This document shows positions 26,205-33,747 of a stretch of 64,000 bases of DNA, piece by piece (position 1 is the first letter of the stretch; each line of letters starts with the position of its first letter). This stretch comes from Hymenobacter cheonanensis (GTDB lineage: Bacteria; Bacteroidota; Bacteroidia; Cytophagales; Hymenobacteraceae). The notes under the pieces were generated by a model. That model was given only the letters and a program-made list of their open reading frames with translations. It was not told where the DNA came from and did not search any database. The stretch is from positions 310,001-374,000 of the forward strand of contig NZ_JAUQSW010000004.1 in NCBI RefSeq assembly GCF_030581075.1, in the 5' to 3' direction. Made by a program: the position numbers and the translations under genes.

Positions 26205-26795
26205 TCAGCGCTTGCCGAGCGCCAGGGCCAGCAGCAGCCCCAGCACGCCGCCCCCGTGCAGGTTAAAATACTTGCGCAACGTCTTCAGCGCCTGCATAAT
26301 GTGGGCCTCCACTGTCTTCACCGATACGCCCTGGCGCTCGGCAATTTCGGGGTAGGAGAGTCCCTGCTGCCGGCTCAGCACAAACACCTCGCGCTGCTTG
26401 GGCGGCAGGCGGTCGAGGGCGGCCAGGTACAGCGCCTCCATTTCCTGGTACTCGGCCTCGTTGGCCACGCTGGCGGGGCTGGTGGCCGCCACCTGGCCGT
26501 GCAGGCGCAGGTGGTGCTGGTCGCGCCGCAGCTCATTCAGCACCGCGTGGTGGGCCGTGGTAAAGAGGTAACCTTTCAGCGGAATATCGTCGCGCAGCTG
26601 CCCGCGCTTCTCCCAAATCTTGATAAAGCACTCCTGCACAATCTCTTCAGCCGCCGGCCGCGACTTGAGGTAGCTATACGCAAAGCGATACACCAGCGCG
26701 CTGTAGTGCCGGAACAGGGCATCAAACGCCCGCTCGTCGTCCTGTTTCAGGCGGCGCAGGCAGTCCGGTTCCGAAAAGGCGGGTGGGGCGGGCAA
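26205..26795 (-). CDS. ECF sigma-70 factor, FecI-like
   Basis: This protein of about 196 residues has sigma region 2 (ERAFDALFRHYSALVYRFAY and IVQECFIKIWEKRGQL, about 22-70) and region 4 (LDRLPPKQREVFVLSRQQGL, then SYPEIAERQGVSVKTVEAHI, about 128-170). The C-terminal tail GGGVLGLLLALALGKR is unusually hydrophobic. No ATG lies between an upstream in-frame stop and region 2, so the start is probably the TTG at 26795; the N-terminus is uncertain by a few codons. Bacteroidota factors of this type are held by FecR and released when the STN-bearing SusC is loaded. The only FecR here is 3.8 kb away at 21378-22385, with the same orientation. Confidence 0.9.
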   Translation of the reverse strand: MPAPPAFSEPDCLRRLKQDDERAFDALFRHYSALVYRFAYSYLKSRPAAEEIVQECFIKIWEKRGQLRDDIPLKGYLFTTAHHAVLNELRRDQHHLRLHGQVAATSPASVANEAEYQEMEALYLAALDRLPPKQREVFVLSRQQGLSYPEIAERQGVSVKTVEAHIMQALKTLRKYFNLHGGGVLGLLLALALGKR

Positions 26796-27130
26796 GGGGC
26801 TAAAAAGCTGAGATGATGCCGAAAATTAACAGGAAAATGATAGACCTTGTCACTGATTGCCTCGCCGGTCGGCGCCGGGGCTAGCGAAAGGCCTTTGCTA
26901 GTGCTAAAGGAAGGTTGCCGGTGCCAAATCCGGAAGCGGTTAAGGATTGGGAGGCAAGAGTAAATGCCGTTTTTGCAACATTGTTTCGCTAAAAATAAAA
27001 TTTGCGACCGCCACATTTTAGTTTCGATTTTGCCCCGAAACCGCTGCTGAATAGGCTTTTCCGGCTATGCAACAAAGATGCATTAGTAAGTAAAGGTGCG
27101 TCTGTAGCTCGTAGAGGCACTTTCGGGGCT

Positions 27131-27160
27131 GTGGTAGAAAGTGGTAGAAAGTGGCGGGTT
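27131..27160 (+). promoter_or_regulatory. Predicted MraZ operator: three GTGG boxes at 10-bp period
   Basis: GTGGTAGAAA occurs at 27131 and 27141 and GTGGCGGG at 27151, so the GTGG cores are spaced exactly one helical turn apart. The AAAGTGG-N3-AAAGTGG reading matches MraZ sites described in Mollicutes, and the periodic GTGG/TGGG layout matches those in E. coli. The array ends 64 bp before the mraZ ATG, overlapping the expected -33 region of a promoter with its -7 box at 27176. Autorepression by MraZ is inferred. Confidence 0.75.
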
Positions 27161-27175
27161 TTTTGAAAGCACGCG

Positions 27176-27183
27176 TACTTTTG
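27176..27183 (+). promoter_or_regulatory. Candidate -7 box of the dcw promoter
   Basis: TACTTTTG fits the Bacteroidota -7 consensus TAnnTTTG exactly. No good TTG lies about 20 bp upstream because that position is filled by the GTGG boxes, so either the -33 element is weak or MraZ competes directly with sigma there. Confidence 0.5.
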
Positions 27184-27224
27184 TTATCCTAGCCTAGGCC
27201 GCTGCCGGGCAGGCCTTTTCTCTC

Positions 27225-27707
27225 ATGCACCAGCTCCTGTCCGGCGAATACGACTGCAAGCTCGACCCCAAAGGTCGGCTGGTGCTGCCTGCCAAGGTGA
27301 AGGCCAGCTTGCCCGAGGCCTACGCCAGCCAGCTGGTGCTGGTGCGCGGCTTCGAGCCCTGCCTGGTGCTGTACCCGCGCTCGGCCTGGGAGCTGATTCA
27401 CGCCAAAGTGATGGCCCTGGATGAGTTTAACGAGGAGTACCGGCAGTTTCAGCGCAATTTTTTTCGGGGTATGACCGAAGTGGAGCTTGACAGCATTGGC
27501 CGCTTTGGCCTGCCGGGCTCCATGCGCCGCTACGCCGGCCTCGAAAAAGAAGCGGTGATAGTGGGCCTCGGCAACCGCTGCGAAGTGTGGGACCCCGCCC
27601 GCTACGACGAACATTTAATCAAAGACCAGCAAGCCTTCTCCAAACTCGCGCAGAAGTTCTTGTCGGCCACCCCCGAAACGCCGGCCCTGCCCGGCCTGGC
27701 CGCATGA
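27225..27707 (+). CDS. mraZ: Transcriptional regulator MraZ
   Basis: This 160-residue protein has two SpoVT-AbrB-like MraZ domains. The first starts SGEYDCKLDPKGRLVLPAKV (about 6-25); the second holds ELDSIGRFGLPGSMRRYAGL (about 87-106). Each carries the conserved (D/S)xxGR(F/L) turn that contacts DNA, here DPKGR and DSIGR. MraZ forms ring-shaped oligomers that bind tandem boxes ahead of its own gene and repress the dcw cluster; three such boxes are seen 65-95 bp upstream. The ATG at 27225 gives the standard N-terminus. It overlaps rsmH by 4 bp (ATGA), indicating translational coupling. The C-terminal TPETPALPGLAA tail is low-complexity. Confidence 0.96.
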   Translation: MHQLLSGEYDCKLDPKGRLVLPAKVKASLPEAYASQLVLVRGFEPCLVLYPRSAWELIHAKVMALDEFNEEYRQFQRNFFRGMTEVELDSIGRFGLPGSMRRYAGLEKEAVIVGLGNRCEVWDPARYDEHLIKDQQAFSKLAQKFLSATPETPALPGLAA

Positions 27708-28645
27708 GCACCCGCCCCAACGATACCGCCTACCACCGCCCCGTGATGCTGGCCGAATGCCTGGCCGGCCTCGACCTCGTGCCCGGTGGCCGCTACGTCG
27801 ACGTCACCTTCGGCGGCGGCGGCCACTCGGCGCGCATTCTGGATAAGCTAACTGAGGGCCACCTCTATAGCTTCGACCAGGATGAGGCCGCCGAGCGCCA
27901 GGCCGCCGAGCTGGCCCGGCCGCAGTTCACCTTCATCCGGGCCAATTTTCGACACCTCACCGCCGAGCTAGCCCAGCGCGGTGCGCTGCCCGTGGATGGC
28001 CTGCTGGCCGACCTGGGCGTGTCGTCGCACCAGTTCGACACCGCCGAGCGGGGCTTCAGCACGCGCTTCGACGGGCCGCTCGATATGCGCATGGACCCGC
28101 ACGACAGTAGCGTAGCCACCGCCGCCGACGTGCTAAATGACTACGACGAGGCCGCGCTGCACCGCATTTTTGGCATGTATGGCGAGGTAACCAACGCGCG
28201 CACCCTGGCCACCACCGTGGTGCAGGCCCGTCGCCAGCGCCCGCTGCGCACCATTCAGGAGCTTAAGCAAGCCATTCAGCCCGTAGTGGCCCGCGGCAAA
28301 GAGAATAAATACCTGGCTCAAGTGTTTCAGGCCCTGCGCATTGAGGTCAACGACGAGCTGACGGCCCTGCAGGAAATGCTGACCCAGACCGCCCAGGTGC
28401 TGCGCCCGGGCGGCCGGCTCGTCGTGATGAGCTACCACTCGCTCGAAGACCGGCTGGTAAAGAATTTCCTGAGTCAGGGCAAGTTTTTCGGGCAGGCCGA
28501 AAAGGATTTATACGGCCGCGTGGCGCTGCCTTTCGAGTCGCTCACGCGCAAGCCCACCGAGGCCTCGGCCGACGAAGTAGCCGAAAATAGCCGCGCCCGC
28601 AGCGCCAAGCTGCGCATCGGCGTGCGAACCTCTATTCCTGCGTAA
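27704..28645 (+). CDS. rsmH: 16S rRNA (cytosine(1402)-N4)-methyltransferase RsmH
   Basis: This 313-residue SAM-dependent enzyme methylates N4 of C1402 in the ribosomal P site. Motifs include YHRPVMLAECLAGL, the SAM-binding VDVTFGGGGHSARIL (about 30-44), DGLLADLGVSSHQFD, and the family block GPLDMRMD (about 120-135). YHSLEDRLVKNFL lies near the C-terminus. The start is the ATG at 27704, inside the mraZ stop (ATGA); a longer frame upstream lies over mraZ and lacks RsmH similarity. Second gene of the cluster, as in most bacteria. Confidence 0.96.
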   Translation: MSTRPNDTAYHRPVMLAECLAGLDLVPGGRYVDVTFGGGGHSARILDKLTEGHLYSFDQDEAAERQAAELARPQFTFIRANFRHLTAELAQRGALPVDGLLADLGVSSHQFDTAERGFSTRFDGPLDMRMDPHDSSVATAADVLNDYDEAALHRIFGMYGEVTNARTLATTVVQARRQRPLRTIQELKQAIQPVVARGKENKYLAQVFQALRIEVNDELTALQEMLTQTAQVLRPGGRLVVMSYHSLEDRLVKNFLSQGKFFGQAEKDLYGRVALPFESLTRKPTEASADEVAENSRARSAKLRIGVRTSIPA

Positions 28646-28649
28646 GAGC

Positions 28650-29627
28650 ATGGCCGGTAATACAATACGTCCCGCCGCGGCTGGTCCGCCCCGCGCCAAC
28701 ACCGTGCGCCCCCCCCGGGTACCGGAGCCTGTAAACGAGGTTCCGGTTGAGCCAGCAGGGCCGCCCGTAGTTGCGCCGGTTCCGCTCGCTAGGGCCGCTG
28801 CTGCGCCCGCGCCCGCCGAACCCAAAGCTGCCGCGCCGCTGCCGACCGAACCCAAAAAAATGCGCAAGCCCGCGCCGGCTCCCGTCGAGTTTACGGCCCC
28901 GGCCTGGGACCGCAACGAGGGCGTGACGGCCACCGGCTGGAGCTTGTTTTCGCTGCTCGACCGCTTTACCGGCCTCGACGGGCTGTTTCGCGAAGGCTTG
29001 CCGGTGCGCTTTCTGCCCAAGTTGTTGTTCGTGATGCTGCTCATCCTGCTCTACATCGGCAACACGCACTATGGCAACCGCATGAACCGTAACATCCAGC
29101 GGCTCAAGCAGGAAACCGAAGACTTGCGCGCCGACTACACCACCCTGAAGTCGGACTACATGGAGGCCAGCAAGCAGAGCGAAGTGGCCCGCAAGGTGGC
29201 GGCCATCGGGCTGGTCGAGAGTTCGTCGCCGCCCTTCCGCATTGCCGTGCCCGCCGGCCGCCTCGACGAGGCCCAGCTCGAAACCATGCCCGTGCTCACC
29301 GCCGATACCCTGGCCGCCCGCGCCGCCCGCGACTCGGTAGCGTCCGTCCGGGCCGATTCTATCCAGGGCCGGGCGCGCCGCCAGCAGCTAGGCCTGCCCG
29401 CCGATGACACGCCCGAGCTTGGCGCCCCACCGCCCGGCCTGGCCCCCGAAGACTCGGCCAGTGGGCCTGCTACAAATGCTAATCGATTGGCTACTAGAAT
29501 AGAAAGAAAATCAGCAGCAGCTAAAAAGCAGCCTGATAGTACAAAAAAGCACAAGACAGTTCAAACGGTTCCTGGCCGCTCGGCCAAAGCTGATTTTAAA
29601 AAGTCGTCCCATGAAAGGCAGCGTTAA
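28650..29627 (+). CDS. ftsL: FtsL-like cell-division protein with long N- and C-terminal extensions
   Basis: The protein has 325 residues, about twice to three times the usual FtsL length. Residues 1-80 are Pro/Ala-rich and probably disordered; a hydrophobic segment at 121-137 (FLPKLLFVMLLILLYIG) is followed by NTHYGNRMNRNIQRLKQETE and a coiled coil to about 175, which is the FtsL-like core of Bacteroidota. The tail from about 200 to 325 is Ser/Ala/Lys-rich. FtsL links FtsB/FtsQ to FtsW-FtsI at the septum. It starts 5 bp after rsmH and overlaps ftsI by 17 bp. The last 50 codons are AT-richer than the surroundings. Identification rests on position, membrane topology and the NTHYGN motif. Confidence 0.82.
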   Translation: MAGNTIRPAAAGPPRANTVRPPRVPEPVNEVPVEPAGPPVVAPVPLARAAAAPAPAEPKAAAPLPTEPKKMRKPAPAPVEFTAPAWDRNEGVTATGWSLFSLLDRFTGLDGLFREGLPVRFLPKLLFVMLLILLYIGNTHYGNRMNRNIQRLKQETEDLRADYTTLKSDYMEASKQSEVARKVAAIGLVESSSPPFRIAVPAGRLDEAQLETMPVLTADTLAARAARDSVASVRADSIQGRARRQQLGLPADDTPELGAPPPGLAPEDSASGPATNANRLATRIERKSAAAKKQPDSTKKHKTVQTVPGRSAKADFKKSSHERQR

Positions 29628-32193
29628 GAAATCCATTGTCACGCGGGTGCGGCTCGCGTTTCTGGGGGTGACGCTGTTTTCCGGCGCCGTGGCCTGGAAA
29701 ATCTCGCACATCCAGTACCAGGAAGGCGCCAAGTGGCGCGCCCTGGAACAGGAGCGCCGCATCAGCTACCAGCCGGTGCCGGCTACCAGGGGCAATATTT
29801 ACTCTGATAATGAGAGTATTATGGCTACGTCGCTACCTTTTTACCGGGTGGCCTGGGACCCCGGCGTGGTAGACGATGCCACGTTTAGCGCTAAAGTAGA
29901 TTCGCTGGCCGGCTGCCTGGCGCACTTCTTTCAGGACCGCAGCAAGGAGGAATACAAGCACAAGCTGATGGCTGCCCACGGCGACCATGATGTGCGCTAC
30001 ATCCGGCTGAACTCGCGGCAGATTAACTTTCAGGAAAAGAAGGAGTTGGCGAGCTGGCCCATCTTCCGGGCCAAGCGCCGGGGCGGGGTCATTTTTGAAA
30101 AAGTTGATAAGCGCTTCCGGCCCTTTGGCGGGCTAGCCCAGCGCACGGTGGGCTTCGTGAATGAAGACAAAAACGGCGCGGGCCTAGAGTTTACGTTCCA
30201 GCAGAAGCTGGCGGGCCGGCCGGGCGAGGCGCTGTTTGAGCGCGTGCCGGGCGGCTTCAAACCCGTGTACGACGGCACCGAAATCAAGCCCCAGCCGGGC
30301 TACGATGTAAAGACAACCCTCGACATCAACCTGCAGGATGGGGCCGAGGATGCGCTTTACAAGGCTTTGGTGGCCAACGACGCCAAGTACGGCTGCGTGA
30401 TTTTGATGGAGGTGAAAACCGGCGAAATCAAGGCCGTGGCCAACCTCGGCAAGGCCGAAGACGGCACCTACAAGGAAGACTACAACTACGCCTTTGCCGA
30501 CCAGGGCCGCACCGAGCCGGGCTCGACCTTCAAGCTGGCGTCGATGACGGCGGTGTTCGAGGCTGACCCTGGCCTGCAGCTCGACGATATGGTGGACACC
30601 GGCCCTGGCCGGATGCTCATTGGCGGGGCCGTGAAAACCGATTCGCACGCCAACGGCCGCATCACGGTGCAGCAGGTGTTTGAGAAATCGAGCAACATTG
30701 GGGTGGCGCGGCTGGTGCAGGAGCACTTTGCCGGCAACCCCACGCGCTACACCGACTACCTCAAGAAATTTGGGCTGGATAAACCGCTAGGCTTCCAGAT
30801 GAACGGCGAGGCCCTGCCCTACGTGAAAGACCCCCGCGACCGCAGCTGGAGCCGCACTTCGCTTTCCACGATGGCCATCGGCTACGAGCTGAAGCTGGCG
30901 CCCCTCCAAACGCTGGCTTTCTACAACGCCGTGGCCAACGGCGGCGTGAAAGTGGCGCCCATGATAGTGCGCGAAATCAAGCAGGCCGACCAGGTAGTGG
31001 AGCACTTCGAGACGCAGGTGCTGAACCCCAAAATCTGTTCCGATGCCACCCTGCGCAAGCTGCACGCTATGCTGGAAGGCGTGGTGCTGGAAGGCACGGC
31101 CAAGGCCATCCGGCCCAAGGACTACAGCATTGCCGGCAAAACGGGCACGGCCTGGAAGTTCAAGAACGGCCGCTACACCAAAACGTACTCGACCAGCTTC
31201 TGCGGTTTTTTCCCGGCCGATAAGCCCAAGTACAGCTGCATCGTAGTGATTGACTCGCCGAGCAAGGGCCGCATCTACGGCGGCGACGTGGCCGCCCCGG
31301 TGTTCCGCGACGTGGCCGACAAGTGCATGGCCCGCGACCAGGCCAGCCAGCGGCCCATGCTGGCTAGGGTGCCCGCCCGCCGCACGCCCGTGCCGCTGGT
31401 GCGCGCCGGCTTGCAACAGGAAATTGCGTTGGTGTGCGACCGCATCGGCCTGCCCGGCCAAACCCACGCCACCGGCGGCGAGGAGTGGGTGCGCGCCACG
31501 GCGGCCGTCGATACGGCATTCGTGGCGCGTACCGTGTCGCTGCGCCCCGATGCCAGCGTGGCGCACCCCGGCCGGATGCCCGACGTGCGCGGCCTTACCC
31601 TACGCGACGCCCTGTTTTTACTTGAAAACCGGGGCCTGAAAGTACAGGCCAGCGGCACTGGCCGCGTGCGCGAGCAGTCGCTAGCCCCCGGCGAGTTTGC
31701 CAAGCGCGGCCTCGTGGTAGGGCTTATTCTCACGCCCACCGCCGCGCCCACCGCCGCGCCGCTAGCCCTGCCCGCGCCGGTGCACACCGAAGTAGAGGAG
31801 AATACGCTGCTCATTCCGGCCGAGTCGGGCACCCGGGCCAAGGCGCTGAAGCCTGCCGCACTTGCGGCCAAGACTGCCGCGAAGCCGACTGCTGCCAAGG
31901 CCAAAGCCTCGACCACTAAACCCGCGAGCGCCCTAGCTGAAACCACCAGCAAGCCAGACGCTAAGGTGACCAGAAAGCCAGCCAGCTCACCATCGAAAGA
32001 CAAGCCAGCCAAGGAAAAGCCAGCTATCGCTACACCCAAAGAAAAGCCGGCCAAGGCTAAAAAGTCAGCCCCTAATACTAAGGCGGATATCCGCACGACT
32101 CAGCGAAGCGCGGCGCCCGCTTCGGCACCTTCGGCGGGAACTTCGCCGGTCAAAAAAGGAGCTTCTGCTGCCAAAAACCGAAAAACTGCATGA
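29611..32193 (+). CDS. ftsI: Penicillin-binding protein FtsI (PBP3-type transpeptidase) with PASTA domain and basic tail
   Basis: This 860-residue protein has a membrane anchor at about 14-30, a dimerisation/pedestal domain (ATRGNIYSDNESIMATS near 58-74), and a transpeptidase domain with S305-T-F-K308, S360-S-N362 and K510-T-G512. One PASTA domain at about 656-710 starts MPDVRGLTLRDALFLLENRG. After it comes a tail of about 115 residues made almost only of Lys, Ala, Pro, Ser and Thr (AKTAAKPTAAKAKASTTKP). FtsI crosslinks septal peptidoglycan with FtsW. The start lies inside ftsL (17-bp overlap) and the stop overlaps murE (ATGA). The length is about 150 residues more than is usual for Bacteroidota FtsI because of the tail. 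Confidence 0.95.
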   Translation: MKGSVKKSIVTRVRLAFLGVTLFSGAVAWKISHIQYQEGAKWRALEQERRISYQPVPATRGNIYSDNESIMATSLPFYRVAWDPGVVDDATFSAKVDSLAGCLAHFFQDRSKEEYKHKLMAAHGDHDVRYIRLNSRQINFQEKKELASWPIFRAKRRGGVIFEKVDKRFRPFGGLAQRTVGFVNEDKNGAGLEFTFQQKLAGRPGEALFERVPGGFKPVYDGTEIKPQPGYDVKTTLDINLQDGAEDALYKALVANDAKYGCVILMEVKTGEIKAVANLGKAEDGTYKEDYNYAFADQGRTEPGSTFKLASMTAVFEADPGLQLDDMVDTGPGRMLIGGAVKTDSHANGRITVQQVFEKSSNIGVARLVQEHFAGNPTRYTDYLKKFGLDKPLGFQMNGEALPYVKDPRDRSWSRTSLSTMAIGYELKLAPLQTLAFYNAVANGGVKVAPMIVREIKQADQVVEHFETQVLNPKICSDATLRKLHAMLEGVVLEGTAKAIRPKDYSIAGKTGTAWKFKNGRYTKTYSTSFCGFFPADKPKYSCIVVIDSPSKGRIYGGDVAAPVFRDVADKCMARDQASQRPMLARVPARRTPVPLVRAGLQQEIALVCDRIGLPGQTHATGGEEWVRATAAVDTAFVARTVSLRPDASVAHPGRMPDVRGLTLRDALFLLENRGLKVQASGTGRVREQSLAPGEFAKRGLVVGLILTPTAAPTAAPLALPAPVHTEVEENTLLIPAESGTRAKALKPAALAAKTAAKPTAAKAKASTTKPASALAETTSKPDAKVTRKPASSPSKDKPAKEKPAIATPKEKPAKAKKSAPNTKADIRTTQRSAAPASAPSAGTSPVKKGASAAKNRKTA

Positions 32194-33662
32194 GTACGCT
32201 GCCCCTTTTTGCTTTGCTCACCGAGGTTGACGTGCTAGCCCAGCATGGTAGCCCCGACGTGCCCGTGGCCGGCCTCACCCTCGACTCGCGTCAGGCGGGG
32301 CTGGGCATGCTGTTTTGCGCCCTGCGCGGCACGGCCACCGATGGGCACAGGTTCATCGGCAAGGCGGTGGCGCAGGGCGCGGCTGTAATTGTCTGCGAGG
32401 AGCTGCCGGCCGAGCTTAGTCCCGCCACCACCTACGTGCAGGTGGCCGACAGCGCCGCCGCATTAGGGCCGATTGCCAGCGCCTTCTACGGCCACCCCTC
32501 GCGCCAGCTGACCCTGGTGGGCGTGACCGGCACCAACGGCAAAACGACCTGCGCTACGCTCTTGCACAAGCTGTTGCGCGAGCTGGGCTACCACGCCGGC
32601 CTGCTGAGCACGGTGCAGAACCAGATTGACGAAACCGTAATCCCGAGCACCCACACCACGCCCGATGCCATTCGGCTCAACGAGCTGCTGGCCCAGATGG
32701 TGGCCGCCGGCTGCACCCACGCCTGCATGGAAGTGAGCAGCCACGCCGTGGCCCAGCACCGGGTGGGCGGGCTGCGCTTCGCGGGCGGGGTTTTTACTAA
32801 CCTCACCCACGACCACCTCGACTACCACGGCACCTTCGATAATTACCTGAAAGCCAAGAAGGGCTTTTTCGACGCGCTGCCCAAAACCGCGTTCGCCCTC
32901 ACCAATGCCGACGACAAGCGCGGCCCAGTGATGCTGCAGAACACGGCCGCCCGCCGTGCCAGCTATTCGCTGCGCTCGGCCGCCGATTTTCGGGCCCGGC
33001 TGGTCGATAACAGCCTGGCGGGTCTGCTGCTCGATATCGACGGCCGCGAGGTGCATTTCCGCCTCATCGGAGTTTTCAACGCCTATAACCTGCTGGCCGT
33101 GTATGGCGCGGCCGTGCTGCTGGGTGAAGACCCCACCGAGGTACTCACCATTTTGTCGGGCCTGACCACGGCGCCCGGCCGCTTCGAGCCCGTAACGGTG
33201 CCCGGCCAAGCTATTTCGGGGCTGGTGGACTATGCCCACACGCCCGACGCCCTCGAAAACGTGCTCCAAACGTTGCTTCAAACGCGCCGGCCCGAGCAGC
33301 GCATCATCACGGTGGTGGGCTGCGGCGGCAACCGCGATGCTACCAAGCGCCCCATTATGGCCCGGCTCGCCGCCCAGCTCTCGGATGCCGTGATTTTGAC
33401 TTCTGACAACCCGCGCGACGAGGACCCCCTGGCCATCCTCGACCAGATGCAGGCCGGCATTCTGCCGCCCGCCGATGCGCACACTCAAACCATCGCCGAC
33501 CGCCGCCAGGCTATTCGGGCCGCCGTGGCCCTGGCCCGCCCCGGCGACCTTGTACTGGTGGCCGGCAAAGGCCACGAAACCTACCAGGAAATCAAGGGCG
33601 TGAAAACCCACTTCGACGACCGCGAAGAGCTGCGCGCCGCTTTGCTCGAACGTAAAAAGTAA
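32190..33662 (+). CDS. murE: UDP-MurNAc-L-Ala-D-Glu--meso-diaminopimelate ligase MurE
   Basis: This 490-residue cytoplasmic ligase adds the third residue of the stem peptide with ATP. The P-loop is GVTGTNGKTT (111-120), the Mur-ligase motif is NLTHDHLDYHGT (204-215), and the substrate-specifying DNPR is at 406-409, the sequence found in meso-DAP-adding enzymes, so the peptidoglycan is predicted to be mDAP type. The C-terminal GKGHETYQEIKG is also typical. The start overlaps the ftsI stop (ATGA), so it is translationally coupled. An AT-rich inverted repeat of about 80 bp separates it from mraY. lysA, which uses the same mDAP as substrate, is found 20 kb away. Confidence 0.97.
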   Translation: MSTLPLFALLTEVDVLAQHGSPDVPVAGLTLDSRQAGLGMLFCALRGTATDGHRFIGKAVAQGAAVIVCEELPAELSPATTYVQVADSAAALGPIASAFYGHPSRQLTLVGVTGTNGKTTCATLLHKLLRELGYHAGLLSTVQNQIDETVIPSTHTTPDAIRLNELLAQMVAAGCTHACMEVSSHAVAQHRVGGLRFAGGVFTNLTHDHLDYHGTFDNYLKAKKGFFDALPKTAFALTNADDKRGPVMLQNTAARRASYSLRSAADFRARLVDNSLAGLLLDIDGREVHFRLIGVFNAYNLLAVYGAAVLLGEDPTEVLTILSGLTTAPGRFEPVTVPGQAISGLVDYAHTPDALENVLQTLLQTRRPEQRIITVVGCGGNRDATKRPIMARLAAQLSDAVILTSDNPRDEDPLAILDQMQAGILPPADAHTQTIADRRQAIRAAVALARPGDLVLVAGKGHETYQEIKGVKTHFDDREELRAALLERKK

Positions 33663-33742
33663 AAATTATGAAGTAGAAAATTAGGAGTTTTTTGCCACCC
33701 TGGCGCCCAATTCCTAATTCATACCTCATAATTCATAATTCC
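33663..33742. repeat. AT-rich inverted repeat between murE and mraY
   Basis: Segments such as AAAATTATGAAGTAGAAAAT and AATTCATACCTCATAATTCATAATT form imperfect inverted repeats around a GC-rich spacer (GCCACCCTGGCGCC). It is strikingly AT-rich against the GC-rich genes on both sides and resembles 42565-42665 and 49485-49590. Confidence 0.7.
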
Positions 33743-33747
33743 AAAAG

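Larger units (their letters stand above)
26796..27224. other. Divergent intergenic region between the sigma gene and mraZ
   Basis: This 429-bp gap carries no plausible gene. On the plus strand TTG at 26973-26975 and TAAAATTTG at 26996-27004, with a 20-bp spacer, resemble a Bacteroidota -33/-7 promoter, with one extra base in the -7 box. A second -7-like box lies at 27176-27183 below the GTGG boxes. The middle part (26985-27040) is notably AT-rich for this window. No tRNA or riboswitch fold was seen. Confidence 0.5.

Noticed and set aside
26973-27004. A second dcw promoter about 220 bp upstream of mraZ
   Set aside because: The spacer fits but the -7 box has an extra base and the position is far from the GTGG boxes, so it is only mentioned in the description of the gap.
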